From Mesorhizobium sp. J8 (GTDB lineage Bacteria; Pseudomonadota; Alphaproteobacteria; Rhizobiales; Rhizobiaceae), in the NCBI RefSeq assembly GCF_016591715.1, contig NZ_AP024109.1, positions 6,446,001 through 6,510,000 on the forward strand: a stretch of DNA of 64,000 nt, given 5' to 3'. Under the pieces are notes generated by a model. It saw only the letters and a list, made by a program, of their open reading frames with translations, made no database searches and was not told the origin of the DNA. The translations under genes and the position numbers were made by a program. Shown one piece after another: positions 24,062 to 33,146 of this stretch. The first letter of the stretch is position 1, and every line of letters begins with the position of its first letter.

Positions 24062-27000
24062 GTGAGAAAAATCGTCGCTGCACTCACCGTAGCCGTCGTT
24101 CTTGTGGTCGGGCTGCTTTTCCTTCTGCCCGCGCTTGTTTCAACCGATCGGGTTCGTGCCGAACTGAGCCGGCAACTGTCATCCGCGACCGGAATGACGA
24201 TTCGGCTGGACGGGCCTGTCCGGCTGTCGCTGCTGCCCAGGCTGGCGGTGGTCGCGGACGATATCTCGCTCTCGACCGGCACGGGCGACATCGCGATATC
24301 CGCGCCACGGTTCTCGACGTCGATAACGCTATCGTCGCTGTGGTCGAAAAAGCTCGAGATCCAGTCCGTCGCGCTGGCGGATCCGACAATCGCGTTGAAG
24401 GCTTCGGCGAACGAGGAGCCAGCTCCGGAACCGAAGGATGTCCAGGCCGATCCGTTCGCGGCGGCTGTCGATATGCTCGAGCGGCTGGCGATCAACCAAG
24501 TGACGATAACGAACGGCACCCTTACCTCGGGCGGGTCGACCGGCGGTGCCAAGGTGACGGCGATCGACGCCGATCTGAGGGTTCCGGACCTCGACCGGGA
24601 GACCTCGTTCTCGGTAGCCGGCACCAGCGGCGGCCGTCGGGTTGAAATGAGCGGCAGCCTTTCCGCCTTGAGGCCCGTCCTGAAGCGGCAGCCGACCCAG
24701 ATCGCCATCAAGGCGCGGCTGGACCCGGCGCCGGTTCCGAAGTTCTCTTCCTTGCAGGCGAGCGGCGAGATCCAGCTCAACGGCAACGGCAGTTATCAGA
24801 TCAAGGGCGGAAAGTTCGATATAGGCGACCAGAGCTTCCAGATGGACGCGCTCTTTCAGCCCGGCACGCGGTACCGCTTCTTCGCCGACCTGGCGGCGAA
24901 GCGCGTCGATGTCGACGCCTTGAGCGATATGGGAAAGGGCGGCTCCAGCGCAGGCGAGACTTCGGCCGGCTCCGGCGAGCCCGACCTTGCCATCCTGTCC
25001 GCCTTCGACGCGGACATCAGCGTTGCGATCGATGAACTGGTCGGCGGCAAGATACGGGCTTCCGACGTGCAGCTCGCCGCAACGCTGCATGACGGGCATC
25101 TCGAGGCAAAGCTGGAGCACTTCGGCCTCGATGCGGGAAATCTCACCGCGACAGCCTCGACGACCGTCGGTGAGGCACCACCGACCATACGGGGCAATAT
25201 TGCCAGTTCGGGGCTGGACGTCGGCTCGTTGGCGAAGCTTGCCGGACAATCCGTGCCGTTGTCCGGCAAGCTGACCGCCGATATGGGGTTCGCGTTTCGC
25301 GGGCTTACCGCCGAGCGCATACGCGGCAGCGCCAATCTGCAGGGAACGGTCAGGATACGGGAGGGCAAGCTTACGCTTGCAGCACTTGCCGAGAACCGGA
25401 CGGCCGACGACATCACCGGGCTCACTCTTGACGCGAAGGTTCGCGATATCGGCAAGCCGGTCGATGTGACGGGTAAGCTTGCCTGGCGGGGACAGGCCGT
25501 GACGTTCAAGTCCCAGCTCGCGCCCGCATCCTTTCTGGCCGGCGGCTCCGTTGCGGATGCGTCCGGGCCGGTCAGCCTTTCGGTCTCCTCCAAATACCTC
25601 GAAGGCAGCATAAGCGGCTCTTTCGGGGTTGGCGGCACGTTCAAGGGCCAGGTCTCGGCCACCTCGCCCTCGGTCGACAGACTGATGCAATGGTTGGGGC
25701 AGGGCGCTGCCCGCAGCCTGCAGGATTTTGCCTTCAAGGGCGATGTCGACGCCGGTCCGAAGCAATTCTCCTTCCAGAAGGCCACCATTGCCTTGAACGG
25801 CGTCAAGGCGTCCGGGCAAGGCTCGGTGAAACTGGGACAGCCCCTCACCATCCGGACGTCGCTCAATTTCGCGAAGCTTGACGTTGCAGCGCTTGCCGGC
25901 AGCGGCGGAGCCTCCGCCGGCGGCACGCAGAAGCCGGGCGCGGCAACCGACGCACCGATCGATCTCTCCTTCCTCAAAGGAATTGACGCTAAGGTGGACA
26001 TCAAGGCCGACAAGCTCGGCTATGGAAAAGTCTTTGCCGGGCCGGTGGCGACCATCCTGACGGTGGCGGATGGGAAGGCTCACCTGAACGTGCCGCAAAG
26101 CCCCTTCTATGGCGGCACGATTGCCGCGGAGATGACGGCAGACGGCTCCGGCGATGCCGCGTCCTTGGACCTGAACACGGCGATCGCCGGCGCGGCCGCG
26201 GCGCCCCTGCTCCGTGACGCGGCGGATTTCGACCGAATCGAAGGCACGCTCAATGCGACGGTCGCGGTTTCCGGCGCGGGAAAGACCACGAAATCGCTTG
26301 CCCGATCCCTCGGCGGCAAGGCGGCGGCGAAATTCAGCGACGGCGCCTTCCGCGGCATCGACATAGCGGAGGTCTACAACAATTTGGTCGGGCTGCTCGC
26401 CGGTGGCTTCAAGCAGGATCAGACCAAGAAGACGACGTTCACCGAGCTCGGCGCCTCGTTCGCGATCGAGAACGGCATCGCGCAGACGACGGATATCAGC
26501 CTGCTGGGCCCGCTGGTGCGAATGGACGGCTCGGGCAGGATAGACCTCGCCGACCAGACGCTCGACATCCGCCTCAACCCCCGCGTCGTCGCCTCGCTAG
26601 CCGGTCAGGGAGGCGACCTCGCCGTGAACGGCATCGGGGTGCCGGTCGTGGTCCAAGGCCCGCTGTTCGCGCCCCGGGCCTATCCGGACCTGAGCGCATT
26701 GGCCAAGGACCCGCAGGGCGCGCTGGACATGTTGAGCAGACTTGGGCTGCCAACCGGAAAACTCAAACTCGACAAGCTGATCCCGGGCCAAACCGGCTCG
26801 AACGGATCCGGCAAGGGCGCGGCGGATCTGATCGGCGACCTTCTGGGCAAAGCCGCGCCAAAGCCCAAAGCCCCGCCTCCCGCTCCGGAACCTGCCGTGG
26901 CGCCGGACAACGCCAATACCGAAGACGCGACACCGCCAAGTTCGAACGCCGGTGGCGAGGCGGAAGCGGAGGCCGCGGCACCGGCGGCCGAACCCGCCCC

Positions 27001-27085
27001 GATCGACCCGCAGGCTGCCGCCGATTCTCCCGAAGCGCCGAAGAAAGGCGAAATAGACACGCTTCTCGACCAGCTGGCGAACTAA
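24062..27085 (+). CDS. AsmA-family membrane-anchored protein
   Basis: A 1007-residue protein starting with GTG. One N-terminal membrane helix (about 4-24, VAALTVAVVLVVGLLFLLP) is followed by the AsmA N-terminal pattern LSRQLSSATGMTIRLDGPVRLSLLPRLAV and a long beta-rich periplasmic repeat region. The AsmA C-terminal domain is at about 740-890 (ADFDRIEGTLNATVAVSGAG and later GIDIAEVYNNLVG). The last 70 residues are Pro/Ala/Glu-rich. AsmA-like proteins are thought to carry phospholipids or shape the outer envelope. No operon partner is seen. Confidence 0.88.
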   Translation: MRKIVAALTVAVVLVVGLLFLLPALVSTDRVRAELSRQLSSATGMTIRLDGPVRLSLLPRLAVVADDISLSTGTGDIAISAPRFSTSITLSSLWSKKLEIQSVALADPTIALKASANEEPAPEPKDVQADPFAAAVDMLERLAINQVTITNGTLTSGGSTGGAKVTAIDADLRVPDLDRETSFSVAGTSGGRRVEMSGSLSALRPVLKRQPTQIAIKARLDPAPVPKFSSLQASGEIQLNGNGSYQIKGGKFDIGDQSFQMDALFQPGTRYRFFADLAAKRVDVDALSDMGKGGSSAGETSAGSGEPDLAILSAFDADISVAIDELVGGKIRASDVQLAATLHDGHLEAKLEHFGLDAGNLTATASTTVGEAPPTIRGNIASSGLDVGSLAKLAGQSVPLSGKLTADMGFAFRGLTAERIRGSANLQGTVRIREGKLTLAALAENRTADDITGLTLDAKVRDIGKPVDVTGKLAWRGQAVTFKSQLAPASFLAGGSVADASGPVSLSVSSKYLEGSISGSFGVGGTFKGQVSATSPSVDRLMQWLGQGAARSLQDFAFKGDVDAGPKQFSFQKATIALNGVKASGQGSVKLGQPLTIRTSLNFAKLDVAALAGSGGASAGGTQKPGAATDAPIDLSFLKGIDAKVDIKADKLGYGKVFAGPVATILTVADGKAHLNVPQSPFYGGTIAAEMTADGSGDAASLDLNTAIAGAAAAPLLRDAADFDRIEGTLNATVAVSGAGKTTKSLARSLGGKAAAKFSDGAFRGIDIAEVYNNLVGLLAGGFKQDQTKKTTFTELGASFAIENGIAQTTDISLLGPLVRMDGSGRIDLADQTLDIRLNPRVVASLAGQGGDLAVNGIGVPVVVQGPLFAPRAYPDLSALAKDPQGALDMLSRLGLPTGKLKLDKLIPGQTGSNGSGKGAADLIGDLLGKAAPKPKAPPPAPEPAVAPDNANTEDATPPSSNAGGEAEAEAAAPAAEPAPIDPQAAADSPEAPKKGEIDTLLDQLAN

Positions 27086-27268
27086 TTCCCATACACAGAG
27101 ATTTTGAACGGCTGCCGTTTGTCTTGGTGTGAGATTTCCGTTCTGGTCCGTGAGACCCGGCGCAAACGCCGGAGATTGGCTGACGCCTCGCAATGTCGCC
27201 ATTCCGTGGCCGGCGTTCGGCGCCCCGCCAGCGCCTTTTGCCGGCCATCCGCAAAGAGCGGGAGGCTT

Positions 27269-27712
27269 CTACCGCTTCAGCGCGATGCTCATTCCGCTGA
27301 GATCGGCGTTCACCTGCAGGCCGACCTGCCGGCCGGTGAGCTCGAGCTGGGCGCCCTTGTCATTGGTCATGACGATCACCTGTGCGCCTCTGCCCAGCGC
27401 CCCGCCGCCGCCGGCCGCGCCGTAGACGCCCGTCACGTCGCTGGCGCGTCTGATGTGGCGCACCCTGCCCTGGAAATAGGTCTTGGACGCGCCGAAGGCG
27501 AAGCCGCCCGAGACGCCGCCGATCGAGATCGGATAGCGCTTGCCATGAAAGGTCAGCGTGCCCTCGCCGCCGGAGCCGCCGATGAAGAAGGCCGCCTTGT
27601 AGACGGAAAAGCGGATCGTGCCGCTGTCGGCATGCGCGGCGCTGGCAATGCTCACGCCGACGGCGGCGATTGCCGCGACCGCGACGGAACGGAATTTGGA
27701 CGAAATCTGCAT
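27269..27712 (-). CDS. Hypothetical exported protein with a glycine-rich beta domain
   Basis: About 147 residues. A signal peptide (residues 1 to about 28, ending AHAD) is followed by a beta-rich domain with FIGGSGGEGTLTF, YPISIGGVSGGFAFG and VYGAAGGGGALGRGAQ. The overall pattern recalls the DUF1134/EipA envelope proteins of alphaproteobacteria, but identity is not clear. The ATG at 27712 was chosen because GAGGAGGTCACCATC precedes it. It converges on the AsmA gene. Confidence 0.65.
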   Translation of the reverse strand: MQISSKFRSVAVAAIAAVGVSIASAAHADSGTIRFSVYKAAFFIGGSGGEGTLTFHGKRYPISIGGVSGGFAFGASKTYFQGRVRHIRRASDVTGVYGAAGGGGALGRGAQVIVMTNDKGAQLELTGRQVGLQVNADLSGMSIALKR

Positions 27713-27889
27713 GATGGTGACCTCCTCGCACATCGCCGCTTACCCAGCCGGCCGGGGCTTATCAACTTCAAAAGTATAGCTGAACCGTCTTGCCCCGCCA
27801 TTGGTTCCAAGCGGCGGCCCGAAATCCGGCGGTAACGAAAAGGCGAGCGAGGAGGGCAAAGCCGACGGGAGGCTGCGGCGTGCGCTGGC

Positions 27890-27965
27890 TGGTGGAGCTG
27901 AGGGGGATCGAACCCCTGACCTCATCATTGCGAACGATGCGCTCTCCCAGCTGAGCTACAGCCCC
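27890..27965 (-). tRNA. tRNA-Ala (anticodon CGC)
   Basis: On the minus strand the acceptor stem is GGGGCTG with CAGCTCC, containing the G3-U70 wobble that identifies alanine tRNAs. The anticodon stem is CATCG/TGATG with loop TTCGCAA, so the anticodon is CGC for GCG codons. The T arm is AGGGG-TTCGATC-CCCCT, and CCA is encoded at the 3' end. The 76-base cloverleaf folds without mismatches apart from wobble pairs. Confidence 0.95.
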
Positions 27966-28047
27966 GTTCCAGCGGATGGGCTTGTATCGGTCGCGGCCGT
28001 TTCATGTCAAGGCGAAACGATGGTCTGACGCCACGCCGTGGCCGGGC

Positions 28048-28125
28048 GGGCCTTGCATGCACGCCAAGCCCGCGGGCCTTGCCTGAACGCCAAGCCCGCG
28101 GGCCTTGCCCGCTCGCCAAGCAATG
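28048..28125. repeat. Three-copy 26-bp tandem repeat upstream of yggT
   Basis: Three head-to-tail units of 26 bases start at 28048, 28074 and 28100. Each contains GGGCCTTGC, then a variable centre, then CGCCAAGC. The first two units are nearly identical and the third diverges at its end. They lie in the 190-base gap between the tRNA and the yggT start, and end 31 bases before it. Confidence 0.8.
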
Positions 28126-28156
28126 GCTACATGTCGGCGACAATTTGGAGACCGGC

Positions 28157-28456
28157 ATGATCGCCCTTATTCAGACCATCGTCATGGCGCTTGATATCTA
28201 CTGGTGGATCATCATCGCCTCGGCGATCTTTTCCTGGCTCTATGCCTTCAATGTCGTCAACTCGCGCAACCAGTTCGTCAGTTCCGTCGGCAACATGCTC
28301 TATCGGCTGACCGAGCCGGCCTTGCGCCCGATCCGCCGCTTCATGCCCGATCTCGGCGGCATCGACATTTCGCCGATCATCCTGCTTCTGATCATCTTCT
28401 TCATCCGGCAGTTCCTGATCACCACCGTCTGGTCCTGGGTGGTGGCCGGCGGCTGA
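28157..28456 (+). CDS. YggT family membrane protein
   Basis: A 99-residue protein with two hydrophobic segments ([21 protein letters not shown] and [18 protein letters not shown]) separated by the family hallmark [23 protein letters not shown]. YggT proteins are small membrane proteins often next to DUF167 or pyrroline reductase genes; roles in osmotic adaptation or membrane assembly have been proposed. The ATG at 28157 follows TTTGGAG. The stop overlaps the DUF167 start by one base, a conserved partnership. Confidence 0.88.
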   Translation: MIALIQTIVMALDIYWWIIIASAIFSWLYAFNVVNSRNQFVSSVGNMLYRLTEPALRPIRRFMPDLGGIDISPIILLLIIFFIRQFLITTVWSWVVAGG

Positions 28457-28767
28457 TGAGCCCGCCGTTTCGGCCGCGCGAGAACGGCATCGAGCTCTTC
28501 GTGCGGCTGACGCCGAAAGCCGCTCTCGACCGGATCGACGGCGTCGAGACCTCCGCCGACGGTCGCGGTCATCTCAAGGCGCGCGTGCGCGCCGTGCCGG
28601 AAAACGGCGCCGCCAACCAAGCGCTGGAACGGATGCTGGCCAAGGCGCTGCATGTGCCGGCGTCGGCCGTTTCGGTGGTCGCCGGCGGCACGGCGCGGCT
28701 GAAGACGCTGCGGGTCGTGGGCGATGCGGCTGAACTGGCGAAGAGCATCGAAGCTCTTTCCAGCTAG
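28456..28767 (+). CDS. DUF167 (YggU) family protein
   Basis: A 103-residue protein with the pattern LFVRLTPKAALDRIDGVETSADG, RAVPENGAANQALERMLAKAL and VVAGGTARLKTLRV that defines DUF167/YggU. The family has no firm function. It overlaps the yggT stop in TGATG. Its TAG stop lies inside the left end of a family B repeat (28764-28869), so the repeat supplies the final codon. Confidence 0.88.
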   Translation: MSPPFRPRENGIELFVRLTPKAALDRIDGVETSADGRGHLKARVRAVPENGAANQALERMLAKALHVPASAVSVVAGGTARLKTLRVVGDAAELAKSIEALSS

Positions 28768-28869
28768 AGCAATTCCAGGAAAAGTGTGAGCGGTTTTCCG
28801 TCTGGAATTGCGTAAAAAACAAAGAGATAGAGCGGTTCGCCGTTTCCGTGAAACGGTGAAACGCTCTAG
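28764..28869. repeat. Dispersed intergenic repeat, family B, copy 2, with palindromic ends
   Basis: The element is bounded by CTAGAGC (28764-28770) and GCTCTAG (28863-28869). Inside are the family B core AATTCCAGGAAAAGTG-N-AGCGGTTTTCCG-TCTGGAATTGCG and a second inverted pair CGTTTCCG/CGGTGAAACG. It fills nearly all of the gap between the DUF167 gene and the RpiR gene and may act as a bidirectional terminator or transcript-stabilising hairpin. Confidence 0.75.
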
Positions 28870-28872
28870 CCT

Positions 28873-29754
28873 TCAATCCCCCAGCGGCAGCTTCGGATCG
28901 TCCACCTTCAGCGTGTTCACGCTCTGCTTGATGCGGCGCAGATTCTCCAGCACTTTCGGTCCGCGCGATTCCGCCACCGTGGTGGCGATCATGTCGACGA
29001 TGGCTAGAAGCGCGTAGCGCGACGAGGTCGGCTTGTAGATGTTGCCGTCCTCGACGGGCTGCAGGAAGATCACCGTGTCGGCGACCTTGGCCAGGGCCGA
29101 ATCCGGCGCGGTGATGGCGACGGTGGCGGCGCCATATTGCTGGGCGACCTCGACGGCTTCGATCACCGAGCGCGCATAGCCCGATACCGAGAAGGCAAGC
29201 AGCGTCGTCTCCGCCGTCGCGACGGCTGCATACATGCGCTGCAGCTGGCCGTCGGTCTGGGCGAGCGCCGAGAGACCCAGCCGGAACAACCGGTTCTGCA
29301 TCTCGGTCGCCATCATCGAGGAAATGCCGCCGGAGCCGATGCAGAGCACATTGCCCGAACCGGCGATGCGGGCGGCGACATCCATCAGCGTCGTCATGTC
29401 GAGGTTTTCGCTGGCGCGCTGAATGGCGGCGATCGCCGCCTCGGTGATGGCCGAGGCGATGCGCTGCTCGCGCGCGTCGCGGCTGAGCGGCTCGGGCGAC
29501 AGATACTGGCCGCCTATGGCGATCGCCTGGGCGAGGTAGAACTTGAAATCGCGCAGTCCCTCGCAGCCGAGATTACGGCAGAAACGGGTGACCGTGGGCT
29601 CGCTGACGCCGACGCGCGCGGCGATCTCCGAGATCGCCGCCTTGGAGGCGAAATCGAGATCGGAAAGCACCAGTCCCGCCAGCCGGCGGTCCGACTTGGT
29701 GCCGTCCTGCGACATCAATTGCAGGCGGGTGATGATGTCGGCCGGGCTCCTCAT
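28873..29754 (-). CDS. MurR/RpiR family transcriptional regulator
   Basis: A 293-residue regulator: an N-terminal RpiR helix-turn-helix (AAISEIAARVGVSEPTVTRFCRNLGCEG, about 38-65) and a C-terminal SIS sugar-phosphate-binding domain (VLCIGSGGISSMMATEMQNRL and AFSVSGYARSVIEAVEVAQ). Such proteins sense a sugar phosphate. It is the last gene of a leftward set with an importer ATPase (gap seven bases) and an SDR, and probably controls the divergent promoter region 31603-31775 feeding the rest of the importer. Confidence 0.88.
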   Translation of the reverse strand: MRSPADIITRLQLMSQDGTKSDRRLAGLVLSDLDFASKAAISEIAARVGVSEPTVTRFCRNLGCEGLRDFKFYLAQAIAIGGQYLSPEPLSRDAREQRIASAITEAAIAAIQRASENLDMTTLMDVAARIAGSGNVLCIGSGGISSMMATEMQNRLFRLGLSALAQTDGQLQRMYAAVATAETTLLAFSVSGYARSVIEAVEVAQQYGAATVAITAPDSALAKVADTVIFLQPVEDGNIYKPTSSRYALLAIVDMIATTVAESRGPKVLENLRRIKQSVNTLKVDDPKLPLGD

Positions 29755-29761
29755 CGTCTTC

Positions 29762-30829
29762 TCACAGCGGCAGGCCGGTCGCCTTGTCGAAGAGGTGGAT
29801 GTTGCGCGGATCGACGCTCACCGGCAGCCGGTCGCCTGGCTTGACCTGCAGCCGGTCGCGGAACACCGCGCGCACCGTGTCGTCGCCGACAGAACCGTAG
29901 ACATGGGTTTCCGAACCGGTCGGCTCGACCACGTCGACCTTGATGGCGAGGGCATCGTCACCGGCGCCGACGACGAAGTGCTCGGGCCGTATGCCGGCCT
30001 CGACCGTCCCGCTGCCGGGAGTTGCCTTGCCCGAGACCGCCAGCCGGCCGCCGCCGCTGGTCTCGAACCAGGACCTGGCCCCGGCCGTCTTCAGCGCGCC
30101 GGAAACAAAGCTCATCGACGGCGAGCCGATGAAGCCGGCGACGAACTTGTTGGCCGGCTTATCATAGAGCTCCAGCGGCTGCCCGACCTGCTGGATGCGG
30201 CCGCGGTCCATCACCACGATGCGGTCGGCCATGGTCATCGCCTCGATCTGGTCGTGGGTGACGTAGACGATGGTCGATTTCAGCCGCTGGTGCAGCGCCT
30301 TGATCTCGGTGCGCATCTGCACCCGCAATTGCGCGTCCAGATTGGAAAGCGGCTCGTCGAACAGGAACACCGAAGGCTCGCGCACGATGGCGCGGCCCAT
30401 GGCGACGCGCTGCCGCTGGCCGCCGGACAGCTGCCGCGGATAGCGGTCGAGATAGGAGAAGAGGTTGAGCACGCCCGATGCCTTCTTCACCTTGTCGTCG
30501 ATCGCCGCGCGGCTCTCGCCACGGATCTTCGGGCCGAAGCCGATATTGTCCGAAGCCTTCAGATGCGGGAACAGCGCGTAGGACTGGAACACCATGGCGA
30601 TGTTGCGCTTCTGCGGCGGCAGGTCGTTGGCGCGCGTGCCGCCGATGACGAGATCGCCGGAGGTGATCGTCTCCAGTCCGGCCAGCATGCGCAAAAGCGT
30701 GGACTTGCCGCAGCCGGACGGGCCGACCAGCACGACGAATTCGCCGGTCCGGATGTCGAGGTTGATGTCCTCGAGGATCCTGTGCTGGCCGAAGGATTTC
30801 GACAGGTCGCGGAACTGGACGTCGGTCAT
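29762..30829 (-). CDS. Sugar-type ABC importer ATP-binding protein (UgpC/MalK type)
   Basis: A 355-residue ATPase. Walker A GPSGCGKST, Q-loop (VFQSYALFPHL), signature LSGGQRQRVAMGRAI and Walker B SVFLFDEPLSNLD are present, followed by a C-terminal OB/TOBE regulatory domain (from about 240; GIRPEHFVV). It serves carbohydrate-type (CUT1) importers. The partner binding protein and permeases are encoded divergently at 31776-35116. The gene lies between the SDR and RpiR genes with gaps of two and seven bases. Confidence 0.9.
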   Translation of the reverse strand: MTDVQFRDLSKSFGQHRILEDINLDIRTGEFVVLVGPSGCGKSTLLRMLAGLETITSGDLVIGGTRANDLPPQKRNIAMVFQSYALFPHLKASDNIGFGPKIRGESRAAIDDKVKKASGVLNLFSYLDRYPRQLSGGQRQRVAMGRAIVREPSVFLFDEPLSNLDAQLRVQMRTEIKALHQRLKSTIVYVTHDQIEAMTMADRIVVMDRGRIQQVGQPLELYDKPANKFVAGFIGSPSMSFVSGALKTAGARSWFETSGGGRLAVSGKATPGSGTVEAGIRPEHFVVGAGDDALAIKVDVVEPTGSETHVYGSVGDDTVRAVFRDRLQVKPGDRLPVSVDPRNIHLFDKATGLPL

Positions 30830-30831
30830 GG

Positions 30832-31602
30832 TCACGCTCCCAATATGTCGTCGATGAAAGGCAGGTAACCGGCAGTCAGGCCGGCGTCGACCGGCACGAC
30901 AGCGCCAGTTATGCCGGAAGCGCGGTCCGAGGCAAGGAAGGCAACCGCTTCGGCCACTTCCCGCGCGTCGACGATGCGGCCGAGCGGATAGAGCCGCTTC
31001 AGCCGGCCGAGGATTTCCGGATCCTTGGCCAGGCGGTGGTCCCAGGCGGCGGTGCGGATCGAGCCCGGACACACGACATTGGCGCGCAACCCGCTGCGGC
31101 CGAGCTCGACGGCGATCGACTTGGCATAGGCGTTGATGCCGGCCTTGGCCGCCGCATAGGCCGGATTGCCGAAATGCGCGATGGCGTTGACCGAGGAGAT
31201 GAAGATGACGCTGCCCGAGCCGCGCTTCGACATCTCCTTGATCAGCGGATCGGCGAAAGTCATCACGCCGGTGAGGTTGAGGTCGAGTTCCTCCTCGATC
31301 TTGTCAGCCGTCAGCGCCTTCAACGTCTCGGCGCGCGTCCAGCCGGCATTGTTGATCAGGATGTCGGGAACGCCATCCTTGTCGAGCAAAGCGGGGATCG
31401 CCGCTTCGATCGAGGCCCGGTCGAGCAGGTTGAAGACATGCCGGGAGGTGACATGCCGGCTGGCCAGCGCCTCCGTCGACTGGTCGCAGCCGACGACGCG
31501 CGCGCCGCGCCCGGCCATGAGCTCGACGATCGCCGAGCCGAGCCCGCCGCCGGCGCCGGTGACGACTACGGTCTTGCCTTCGAACTCGGCTGTCGAACCC
31601 AC
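30832..31602 (-). CDS. SDR family NAD(P)-dependent oxidoreductase
   Basis: About 256 residues, classical SDR: TGAGGGLGSA (cofactor), NNAG, catalytic SSVNA and YAAAK, and a C-terminal PVDAGLTAGYLP. It probably oxidises or reduces the solute imported by the surrounding ABC system, or its product. The GTG at 31602 is preceded by GGAGGAG; the open frame continues upstream into the promoter region and was not used. First gene of the leftward operon. Confidence 0.85.
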   Translation of the reverse strand: MGSTAEFEGKTVVVTGAGGGLGSAIVELMAGRGARVVGCDQSTEALASRHVTSRHVFNLLDRASIEAAIPALLDKDGVPDILINNAGWTRAETLKALTADKIEEELDLNLTGVMTFADPLIKEMSKRGSGSVIFISSVNAIAHFGNPAYAAAKAGINAYAKSIAVELGRSGLRANVVCPGSIRTAAWDHRLAKDPEILGRLKRLYPLGRIVDAREVAEAVAFLASDRASGITGAVVPVDAGLTAGYLPFIDDILGA

Positions 31603-31652
31603 GCTGCGCGCTCCTCCACCCCTTATTTTGAGCCGATACGCTACCCAAGCAA

Positions 31653-31669
31653 ATGTAATTAAGCAACAT
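31653..31669. promoter_or_regulatory. Candidate operator in the RpiR-cluster divergent promoter
   Basis: ATGT-N9-ACAT (AT-rich centre AATTAAGCA) lies in the 173-base region between the divergent SDR and binding-protein genes. RpiR-type proteins often bind AT-rich inverted repeats. The symmetry here is limited to four bases each side. Confidence 0.25.
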
Positions 31670-31775
31670 GATAATCCGCTTGCGTACCGCCAAATGATGG
31701 ATAATGTAGGAAAGTCACATAAATCCTGCGCCCAAGAAGGGGCAGGCGCCAATGCGCATCAATGGGAGAGATCAG

Positions 31776-33008
31776 ATGAGCCTTGCGAAATGGACTGTCG
31801 GCCTGTTGGCCGGAATGAGCATGCTGGCTTTTGCGGCGCCTGCGGATGCCGGCGAGGTGCGCGTCACCGTCGCCGAATACAGCGCCAAGACCGGCCCCTA
31901 TTTCGAAGCGGTGAAGAAGGAATTCGAGGCGGCCAATCCCGGCATCACCATCAAATATGAAGTGGTGCCGTGGGACGTGCTCCTGCAGAAGCTCACCACC
32001 GACATCACCGCCGGCACCAATGCAGACCTTTCGATCATCGGCACCCGCTGGCTGATCGACTTCGTGCAGCAGGATGTCGCCGAGCCGCTCGACAGCTACA
32101 TCAAGCCCGAGTTCAAGGACCGCTTCATCGACACCTTCCTGTCGCCCTCGATCATGGACGGCCATACCTATGGCCTGCCGATCGCGGCTTCCGCGCGCGC
32201 CATGTATTACAACAAGGAGCTGTTCGAGAAGGCCGGCATCGCCAAGCCGCCGGCGACCTGGACCGAGCTGCAGGAAGACGCCCGCAAGATCAAGGCGATC
32301 GGCGCCTTCGGCTTCGGCCTGCAGGGCAAGGAGATCGAGACCGACGTCTACTACTACTATGCGATGTGGTCGCAGGGCACCGAGATCCTCAACAAGGACG
32401 GCACGTCCGGCCTGAGCACGCCCGGCGCGCTCGAAGCCGCCAAGCTCTACAAGTCGATGATCGACGAGGGCCTGACGGAACCCGGCGTCACCTCCAACAA
32501 CCGCGAGGATGTGCAGAACCTGTTCAAGCAGGGCAAGGTCGGCATGATGATCACCGCGCCTTTCCTGTCCAACCAGATCAAGGAGGAAGCGCCGAATCTG
32601 AAGTACGGCGTCGCGGCCATTCCCGCAGGACCGACCGGCGCGCGCGGCACCTATGGCGTCACCGATTCGATCATCATGTTCAAGAACTCCAAGAACAAGG
32701 ACGAGGCCTGGAAGCTGCTCGACTTCCTGTTCACCAAGGAGCAGCGCGCCAAGTTCACGCAGGGCGAAGGCTTCCTGCCGGTGAACAAGGAAGAGGCGAA
32801 GATGGACTATTACGTCAACAACGCCGATCTCGCCGCCTTCACCGCGCTTCTGCCCGATGCTCGCTTCGCTCCGGTCATCCCGGGCTGGGAGGAGATCGCC
32901 CAGATCACGTCGGACGCCATGCAGAAGATCTATCTCGGCAGCGCCAAGCCGGAAGACGCCTTGAAGGAGGCGGCCGACAAGGCAAACGCGGTGCTCAAGA
33001 AGAAATAA
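31776..33008 (+). CDS. Sugar-type ABC importer substrate-binding protein
   Basis: About 410 residues with a signal peptide (residues 1-26, ending ADA). The fold is the family 1 (CUT1) binding protein: VRVTVAEYSAKTGPYFEAVKKEFEAANPGI, GTNADLSIIGTRWLIDFV, GLPIAASARAMYYNKELFEKAG. The ligand may be a sugar, polyol or derivative and cannot be named. ATG at 31776 is preceded by GGGAGAG. It is separated from its permeases by 417 bases holding a palindromic element, a common expression-tuning arrangement. Confidence 0.9.
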   Translation: MSLAKWTVGLLAGMSMLAFAAPADAGEVRVTVAEYSAKTGPYFEAVKKEFEAANPGITIKYEVVPWDVLLQKLTTDITAGTNADLSIIGTRWLIDFVQQDVAEPLDSYIKPEFKDRFIDTFLSPSIMDGHTYGLPIAASARAMYYNKELFEKAGIAKPPATWTELQEDARKIKAIGAFGFGLQGKEIETDVYYYYAMWSQGTEILNKDGTSGLSTPGALEAAKLYKSMIDEGLTEPGVTSNNREDVQNLFKQGKVGMMITAPFLSNQIKEEAPNLKYGVAAIPAGPTGARGTYGVTDSIIMFKNSKNKDEAWKLLDFLFTKEQRAKFTQGEGFLPVNKEEAKMDYYVNNADLAAFTALLPDARFAPVIPGWEEIAQITSDAMQKIYLGSAKPEDALKEAADKANAVLKKK

Positions 33009-33146
33009 GGGCGTCTCTCCCTGCGCCCCGTGGCGCGCCCTACCCCCGCGGGGCGCGCCACATCTTTTAGGAAGGTGCTCGGTCGAATAGCCGGACGAAC
33101 AGGTGGTCATCCCAAACAAAGGGACAAATCTTCGACGTCGGCCCCG

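Noticed and set aside
27104..27835. A 243-residue plus-strand frame over the exported small protein
   Set aside because: The minus-strand frame has a signal peptide and a good ribosome site; the plus frame is an Ala/Arg-rich shadow.
28048..28125. A CRISPR array
   Set aside because: Units are directly abutting with no spacers, and no cas genes are in the window.
29137..30868. Long plus-strand frames over the RpiR and ATPase genes
   Set aside because: These are antisense shadows with His/Asp/Arg-rich composition; RpiR, SIS and ABC motifs are on the minus strand.
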